This document shows positions 6,134 through 11,053 of a stretch of DNA of 11,053 nucleotides, in pieces (the stretch's first letter is position 1; each line of letters begins with the position of its first letter). Both the position numbers and the translations under genes were made by a program. The notes beneath the pieces were generated by a model. It searched no databases. It worked only from the letters and a program-made list of their open reading frames with translations, and had not been told where the DNA came from. The stretch comes from Paracoccaceae bacterium (GTDB taxonomy: Bacteria; Pseudomonadota; Alphaproteobacteria; Rhodobacterales; Rhodobacteraceae). The stretch lies in the NCBI GenBank assembly GCA_023260935.1, contig JALQTL010000385.1, positions 1-11,053 of the forward strand, read 5' to 3'.

Positions 6134-6621
6134 TCGAAAATCCTTTTCAGACGGGCTTCGTAGCGGGTCTTGATCTCATCCCGGATGGCATCGGGGTCTG
6201 GCGCGTGCAGCGAATGGATCAGAAGCACCTTGCCGCAGGATGACATATCGGCCGTGACGGTGCCGGGGGTCATGGTGATGGTGCCGGCCAGCATGGTGAT
6301 CGCCTCGGGCGTCTTCAGCTCGATCGGGACGGGAATCCAGGCCGAACGGATCTGGTCGTTGCGGTAGAACAGGATGATCCTGGCGACCTGGATATTGGCA
6401 AGGATGATATCCCAGATGACCAGCAGCACATAGGCTGCGAAGGCCGGGATATTGCGCACCAGCGGGCGGTTGGGCCAGTAGGGCGCGGTCAGCAGCGGAA
6501 TGGCAATGGCAAGGATCAGCGCCATCACCATGCTTCCCAGCTTGATCTGATTGACCAGCAGCATCCAGGTGACGAAGAGAAGAAAGGACAGGAGCGGGTG
6601 CGGAAAGAGCCGTTTGAACAT
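6130..6621 (-). CDS. mnhE: Mrp cation/proton antiporter subunit E
   Basis: A 163-residue MnhE/MrpE/PhaE family protein with an N-terminal membrane part (hydrophobic stretches at about 9-25, 30-45 and 57-77) and a cytoplasmic C-terminal domain containing the family segment MLAGTITMTPGT and a V-L-IH-L strand. It is an accessory subunit of the Mrp antiporter. The frame could also open at a TTG at 6630 overlapping the mnhD stop, but AGGGGAG lies about 9 nt before ATG 6621 and only about 1 nt from the TTG, and MFKRLFPHPLLS matches the usual family N terminus, so I chose the ATG. That leaves a 5-nt gap after mnhD. Confidence 0.94.
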   Translation of the reverse strand: MFKRLFPHPLLSFLLFVTWMLLVNQIKLGSMVMALILAIAIPLLTAPYWPNRPLVRNIPAFAAYVLLVIWDIILANIQVARIILFYRNDQIRSAWIPVPIELKTPEAITMLAGTITMTPGTVTADMSSCGKVLLIHSLHAPDPDAIRDEIKTRYEARLKRIFE

Positions 6622-6626
6622 CTGTC

Positions 6627-8138
6627 TCAACTCCCCTCGGGCAGCCGGTTGGCGGCGATATAGGCGGCCGGGTCATGCAGCTGGGCGGCGGTATCTTCGA
6701 GCCAGCCCATGATCGGCCCGGCCAGGACCGTCATCGCCACCAGCCCGGCCAGCAAGGCGAAGATCGCGACAAAGGCCTGCGGCTGGGCGGGGGCTGCGGG
6801 GGGATCGAGCGGGGCCGAGGCATGGGCTTTCCAGAACAGGGTGGACCCGGCGCGCGAGAAGCCGATGATCGCGATCAGCGACGAGACGAGGATCACCGAC
6901 CAGACCAGCGCCGCGGAATCGCGCAGCGCATCCATCACCAGAAGCTTTCCGATGAAGCCCGAGAGGGGCGGCATTCCCGCCGAGGCGATGGCCGAGGCCA
7001 TGAACAGCCCCGAGATCAGGCCCGCGCCGGCGATGGGGGGCAGCGCCTCGGTCAGGGCATCATGGGCGCGGCGGTGCAGCACCATGTCGGCGACAAGGAA
7101 CAGGACCGCCCCGGCAAGGGTGGAATGGATCATGTAATACATCGCCGCGGCCGAGGCGGCGGGGGTGAAGGCGGAAATCGCGATGAAGGCCGTGCCCATC
7201 GAGGCGATGGCGGCAAAAGCCGCAAGGCGCCCCAGCGTGGCGGCCCCAAGGATGCCAAGCGAGCCCAGCACCAGTGTGACCTGCGCCGCGGGCAGCATCA
7301 GATCGGCGATCAGCGTGCCGGTGGCGGCGGTTTCCGGCGGGAAGACCATCACGCCAAAGCGCAGGGCGGCATAGGCGCCGATCTTGGTCATCACCGCGAA
7401 AAGCGCGGCCACGGGGCCGGGGGCATTGGCATAGGTGGCCGGCAGCCAGAATTGCAGCGGCACCAGCGCGCCCTTGATGGCAAAGACAAGGATCAGCATC
7501 ACCGCCGCAACCCGCATCAGGCCGGCATCGCCTTCGGGCAGGTTCTGCACCTTTACCGCCAGATCGGCGATGTTGAGCGTGCCGGTGACGCCATAGATCG
7601 TGGCAAGGGCAAAAAGGAACAGTGACGAGCCGACAAGGTTGAAGGCCACATATTGCACGCCCGCACGAAGGCGATCACGCCCGCCGCCGTGGATCATCAG
7701 CCCGTAGGAGGCGATGAGCAGCACCTCGAAGAAGACGAAGAGGTTGAAGGCGTCGCCGGTCAGGAAGGCCCCGGAAATCCCCATGAGCTGGAACTGGAAA
7801 AGGGCGTGGAAGTGCCGCCCCCGCGCATCCCATTTGGTGCCGATGGCGTAAAGCTGCACGGCAAGGGCCAGCAGCCCGGTCAGAAGCACCATCAGCGCGG
7901 AAAGCCTGTCGAGCATCAGCACGATGCCAAAGGGGGCGGGCCAGTTGCCCAGAAGATAGACCTCGGGCGGATCAACGGTGGCGGCATGGACCAGCGCCAT
8001 GGCGATGAGCGTCAGCGCGATGGTTCCGGCCAGCGAGAAGACGCGCTGCAACAAGAGGTCATGGCGCATGAACAGCACGATCAGCGCGCCCAGAACGGCG
8101 GGCAGGATGACCGGGGCGATGATCCAGTGGCCCATCAT
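6627..8138 (-). CDS. mnhD: Mrp cation/proton antiporter subunit D
   Basis: A 503-residue polytopic inner-membrane protein of the MnhD/MrpD/PhaD family, homologous to the proton-pumping subunits NuoM and NuoN of respiratory complex I. It has about 14 hydrophobic helices, as expected. Proton-path residues are present: E138 in FFEVLLIASYG, K222 in AIKGALVPLQFWLP, and K252 in MTKIGAYA; the discontinuous-helix region SMGTAF and the AGMPPLSGF loop are also recognisable. Start ATG 8138 overlaps the mnhC stop as ATGA; GGAG lies 8 nt upstream, and a second ATG immediately follows the first. Its role is ion or proton translocation in the antiporter together with MnhA. Confidence 0.96.
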   Translation of the reverse strand: MMGHWIIAPVILPAVLGALIVLFMRHDLLLQRVFSLAGTIALTLIAMALVHAATVDPPEVYLLGNWPAPFGIVLMLDRLSALMVLLTGLLALAVQLYAIGTKWDARGRHFHALFQFQLMGISGAFLTGDAFNLFVFFEVLLIASYGLMIHGGGRDRLRAGVQYVAFNLVGSSLFLFALATIYGVTGTLNIADLAVKVQNLPEGDAGLMRVAAVMLILVFAIKGALVPLQFWLPATYANAPGPVAALFAVMTKIGAYAALRFGVMVFPPETAATGTLIADLMLPAAQVTLVLGSLGILGAATLGRLAAFAAIASMGTAFIAISAFTPAASAAAMYYMIHSTLAGAVLFLVADMVLHRRAHDALTEALPPIAGAGLISGLFMASAIASAGMPPLSGFIGKLLVMDALRDSAALVWSVILVSSLIAIIGFSRAGSTLFWKAHASAPLDPPAAPAQPQAFVAIFALLAGLVAMTVLAGPIMGWLEDTAAQLHDPAAYIAANRLPEGS

Positions 8139-8488
8139 TTCAGCGTCTCCGGGCTGTCTTCGGCATCGTCGTTCATGTCTACCTTGTCATGTCCGGCTTC
8201 GAGGAAGGCGCCAAGCGCCATCATCACGATAACCGCCGTCATCCCGAAGGAAATGACGATGGCGGTCAGCACCAGCGCCTGCGGCAGCGGATCGGTATAG
8301 CCCGGGGCCGCCTTGTCGATGATCGGGGGCAGGTTGGTGACCAGCCGGCCAGCCGCGAAGATGAAGACGTTGACGGCATAGGACAGAAGCGTCAGCCCCA
8401 CGATCACCGGGAAGGTGCGCTTGCGCAGCATCAGATAGACGCCGGCCGAGGTAAGCAGCCCAAGGGCGGATGCAACCAGCGCTTCCAT
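8135..8488 (-). CDS. mnhC: Mrp cation/proton antiporter subunit C
   Basis: A 117-residue three-helix membrane protein of the MnhC/MrpC/PhaC family, homologous to NuoK of complex I. Hydrophobic segments fall at about residues 4-20, 27-47 and 70-94, and the conserved TDPLPQALVLTAIVI run marks the start of the third helix. The tail is short and acidic. Its ATG overlaps the mnhA stop codon by one base (TGATG), and a strong AAGGAGG lies 7 nt upstream inside mnhA, so it is likely translated at a high, coupled rate. Confidence 0.96.
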   Translation of the reverse strand: MEALVASALGLLTSAGVYLMLRKRTFPVIVGLTLLSYAVNVFIFAAGRLVTNLPPIIDKAAPGYTDPLPQALVLTAIVISFGMTAVIVMMALGAFLEAGHDKVDMNDDAEDSPETLK

Positions 8489-11028
8489 CAGCGGGCCTCC
8501 TTCGCGTCAAGATCATCGAGGCTGCGGCCCTCGGACGGGTCGATGTCGAAGGGTTCGACGTTGACCGTCTCACCCGCCCGGAGGGCGATGCGCGACAGCG
8601 AGGCAAGCGACAGCATGACCGCGCCCAGAACGGTAAGGAACACGCCAAGGTCGAAGATGGCGGCGGTGGCCAGTTCGAATTCCTCAAGCGGGGGGAAGTG
8701 GAAATAGTCAAAGCCCGTGGTCATGAAGGGCAGGCCGCCGAACCACGACCCGATGCCGGTGGCGGCCGCGATCAGCACGCCCGCGGCGATCAGGGCGTGG
8801 TAGTCGACCTTCTGGCGCGCGGCCGTCCAGGCAAAGCCCGATGCCATGTATTGCATCACCAGCGCGATGGAGACGACAAGCCCCGCGATGAAGCCGCCGC
8901 CGGGCAGGTTGTGGCCGCGCAGGAAGATGAACACCCCCACCATCAGCGCGATGGGCAGGATCAGGCGGGTGGCCACGGCCAGCATCAAGGGGTGACGGTC
9001 GCCCGCGCGCTTCTGGTCCGGTGTCCAGGCCAGCAACCGGTCATTGGCCGGGCCGCCGCGCAAAAGCGCCTCGGTCAAAGCGTAGATGACGATGGCGGCG
9101 ATGCCCAGAACGGTGATTTCGCCAAAGGTGTCATAGCCGCGGAAATCGACGAGGATGACGTTGACGATATTGGTGCCGCCACCTTCGGGTTTGGAATTGG
9201 CGATGTGATATTCGGCAATGGTGGGGAAGGCGAAATCGCGGGTCATCAGCGCATAGGACAGGGCCGCGATGCCAAGGCCCGCGATGCCCGCGATGACGCC
9301 ATCCCAGCCGCGGCGCAGGCCCGAGCTTTCGTTGGGCGTGGTCTTGGGCAGGAAATTCAGCGCCAGCAGCATCAGGATGACGGTCGCCACCTCGACCGAG
9401 ATCTGCGTGAGCGCAAGGTCGGGGGCCGAGAAATAGGCAAAGCCGACCGAGATCGTCAGCCCGATGATGCCGACAAGCACCAGCGTCAGCAGGCGGTTGC
9501 GGTGGAAGATGACGATGGCCACGGTGGCCAGCACCAGCGAGGCCCAAGCCAGCGCCGGAACGGGCGACACCGGCATCAGGTCGCGCGTGCCGGCGACATG
9601 GCCACCGGTACGGAAACCGTAATAGGCGGCGGCGGCGATGGCCAGCGTGCCGATGGCGATGTAGCGCGTCAGCGCGCCGTCATGCAGCGCATCGGTCAGC
9701 CGCCGCGACAGGCGCGCGAAGGGTTCCATCAGCGCGTCGAAGATCGCTTTCGCCTCGGGGCGGGGGGTGGCGTTCCACATGGCCATCAACGGCTTGTGTG
9801 CGCCCAGAAGCATCAGGCCGCCCCCGATGGCCGCCAGCGACATCCACAGCGCCGGCGCGTAAAGCCCGTGCCAGTGGGTGATCTTCACGGCGATTTCTTC
9901 GCCCGTCACGGCGCCCGCGGCGGCATTCACCAGCCAGGCGGCAGCGACCATCGGGAACAGCCCGATAAGCACCACAAGGCCGGTCAGGAAGGCGGGGGCG
10001 GCCCACATGCCGAAGCCGGGGTCATGCGGGTGGTGGGGGTAATCGTCGCGCACAGGCCCAAGGAAGGTATGGGCGATGAAGCGGAAGGAATAGGCGACCG
10101 AGAACAGCGCGCCAAGGGTTGCCAGCACCGGCATCAACCAGGTGCTGCCGGCCCAGGGGGTGTGGTAGGCTTCTTCCAGCATCAACTCCTTGGACAGGAA
10201 GCCGTTGAGCGGCGGGATGCCGGCCATCGACAGCGCCGCGACGGTGGCGATGGCGAAGGTGATGGGCATCAGCTTGCGCAGGCCGCCTAGGCGTTTGAGG
10301 TCGCGGGTATGCGCCTCGTGGTCGACAATCCCCGCGCTCATGAACAGGGCGGCCTTGAAGGTGGCATGGTTGATGATGTGGAAGACGGCGACGGTGGCCG
10401 CCTCGACCGTGCCAAAGCCCAGAAGCATGGTGATCAGGCCAAGTTGGCTGACGGTGGAAAAGGCCAGAAGCGCCTTCAGGTCATCCTTGAAGAGCGCGAT
10501 CTTGGCGGCCATGACCATGGTGACAAGGCCGGCGGTGGCCACGATATAGAACCATTCCGGCGTGCCTGCCAGAACCGGCCACATCCGCGCCATCAGGAAC
10601 AGCCCCGCCTTCACCATGGTGGCAGAATGCAGATAGGCCGACACGGGCGTGGGCGCGGCCATGGCATGGGGCAGCCAGAAATGGAACGGGAACTGCGCCG
10701 ATTTGGTGAAGGCGCCAAGGAGGATCAGGATCAGCGCGGGCAGATACCAGTCGCTGGACTGGATCGCCTCGCGGTTCTGCAAGATCACGCTGAGGTCATA
10801 GCTGCCGACGATATTTCCCAGGATCAGCATGCCCGCGATCATGGCAAGCCCGCCCGCGCCGGTGACTGTCAGCGCCATGCGCGCGCCTTGGCGGCCTTCG
10901 GGCAGGTGCTTCCAATAGCCGATCAGCAGGAAGGACGACAGCGAGGTCAGTTCCCAGAACACCAGCAAAAGCAGGATGTTGTCTGACAGAACAATGCCCA
11001 CCATCCGCGAGATGGCACGACGCGGCAC
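8488..11028 (-). CDS. mnhA: Mrp antiporter subunit A fused to subunit B, N terminus missing
   Basis: Large polytopic subunit of the Mrp antiporter, homologous to NuoL of complex I, with the MrpB domain fused at its C terminus as in PhaA of alphaproteobacteria. In open-frame numbering, FWELTS (E26), SATMVKAG (K140), and HIINHATFKAALF (K225) mark the proton channel; ALSMAGIPPLNGF and SVEVATVILMLLALNFLP follow; the MrpB-type part is about 680-812 (RGHNLPGGGFIAG, then the ATGIG and ELATAAIFDLGVFL segments). The tail is acidic. Family similarity starts only at about plus 11004 (VGIVLSDN). The eight or so codons before it, including the GTG at 11028, come from antisense of a PurD-coding stretch, and three in-frame stops (TAA, TGA, TAG) precede the GTG. 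The usual first ~110-120 residues are therefore absent, so this is a 5'-truncated gene and the open frame's start is not its true start. The operon promoter would lie beyond the window. Confidence 0.92.
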   Translation of the reverse strand: MPRRAISRMVGIVLSDNILLLLVFWELTSLSSFLLIGYWKHLPEGRQGARMALTVTGAGGLAMIAGMLILGNIVGSYDLSVILQNREAIQSSDWYLPALILILLGAFTKSAQFPFHFWLPHAMAAPTPVSAYLHSATMVKAGLFLMARMWPVLAGTPEWFYIVATAGLVTMVMAAKIALFKDDLKALLAFSTVSQLGLITMLLGFGTVEAATVAVFHIINHATFKAALFMSAGIVDHEAHTRDLKRLGGLRKLMPITFAIATVAALSMAGIPPLNGFLSKELMLEEAYHTPWAGSTWLMPVLATLGALFSVAYSFRFIAHTFLGPVRDDYPHHPHDPGFGMWAAPAFLTGLVVLIGLFPMVAAAWLVNAAAGAVTGEEIAVKITHWHGLYAPALWMSLAAIGGGLMLLGAHKPLMAMWNATPRPEAKAIFDALMEPFARLSRRLTDALHDGALTRYIAIGTLAIAAAAYYGFRTGGHVAGTRDLMPVSPVPALAWASLVLATVAIVIFHRNRLLTLVLVGIIGLTISVGFAYFSAPDLALTQISVEVATVILMLLALNFLPKTTPNESSGLRRGWDGVIAGIAGLGIAALSYALMTRDFAFPTIAEYHIANSKPEGGGTNIVNVILVDFRGYDTFGEITVLGIAAIVIYALTEALLRGGPANDRLLAWTPDQKRAGDRHPLMLAVATRLILPIALMVGVFIFLRGHNLPGGGFIAGLVVSIALVMQYMASGFAWTAARQKVDYHALIAAGVLIAAATGIGSWFGGLPFMTTGFDYFHFPPLEEFELATAAIFDLGVFLTVLGAVMLSLASLSRIALRAGETVNVEPFDIDPSEGRSLDDLDAKEAR

Positions 11029-11053
11029 CCCCTATCAGGGCGTGCTTTACGCC
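10997..11053 (+). CDS. purD: Internal fragment of phosphoribosylamine-glycine ligase
   Basis: The plus frame from CCC 10997 to the window end encodes PTIREMARRGTPYQGVLYA, 19 residues that match the conserved ATP-grasp region of PurD (compare the E. coli segment PTVKGMAAEGNTYTGFLYAG). PurD joins glycine to phosphoribosylamine in purine synthesis. No PurD-like sequence precedes it: bases upstream of about 10997 belong to mnhA on the other strand. It is an internal piece without its own start, joined to mnhA at a short shared sequence. Assigned from a remembered motif over a short length, so moderately sure. Confidence 0.72.

Noticed and set aside
8470..10290. A 606-codon open frame on the plus strand opposite mnhA
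   Set aside because: Its translation is repetitive Gly/Asp/His/Arg/Gln-rich, typical of the reverse complement of membrane-protein codons in GC-rich DNA; the minus strand encodes a clear MrpA-MrpB fusion.

Overview
The window looks like ordinary chromosomal DNA from a GC-rich alphaproteobacterium, most likely of the Rhodobacterales (Rhodobacter/Paracoccus/Gemmobacter type). The main clues are strong G/C preference at third codon positions, an Mrp antiporter operon with mrpA and mrpB fused, a two-domain ALDH16-type dehydrogenase next to a long-form deoC, and a GC-rich hairpin cluster followed by a GGAGTATTT-type inverted repeat, an arrangement I recall from intergenic regions of this order. 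No tRNA, rRNA, CRISPR array or transposase was found.

Layout. At the left edge, on the minus strand, lie the first codons of an unrecognised gene (1-71), translationally coupled (ATGA) to a secreted DsbD N-terminal-domain protein (68-922). A 136-bp divergent spacer separates this from yqgE on the plus strand (1059-1613). yqgE converges on a block of minus-strand genes across a 175-bp spacer with several hairpins. Reading along the minus strand from the right edge, the block is mnhA(B), mnhC, mnhD, mnhE, mnhF, mnhG, then deoC (4334-5350), then an ALDH16-type aldehyde dehydrogenase (1789-4134). A 199-bp spacer between deoC and the dehydrogenase holds two small GC hairpins and a near-perfect 22/23-nt inverted repeat.

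How the genes work together. mnhA(B)CDEFG encodes the six proteins of a group-2 Mrp cation/proton antiporter (Na+ or K+ for H+), packed with overlaps or gaps of a few bases, so the subunits are very likely co-translated. DeoC cleaves 2-deoxyribose-5-phosphate to acetaldehyde and glyceraldehyde-3-phosphate; the downstream aldehyde dehydrogenase is a plausible sink for the acetaldehyde, although its substrate is inferred. The DsbD-like protein is a periplasmic thiol-domain protein lacking the DsbD membrane core. YqgE has no settled biochemical role.

The most notable anomaly is at the right edge. The mnhA frame loses its conserved N-terminal part at about position 11004, and the last ~57 bases encode, on the plus strand, an internal piece of PurD. 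The two genes share about 8-9 bases at the join. This is either a real rearrangement or a chimeric read/assembly join; it means mnhA is 5'-incomplete and its apparent GTG start is not genuine. I see no clear undescribed system in this window.
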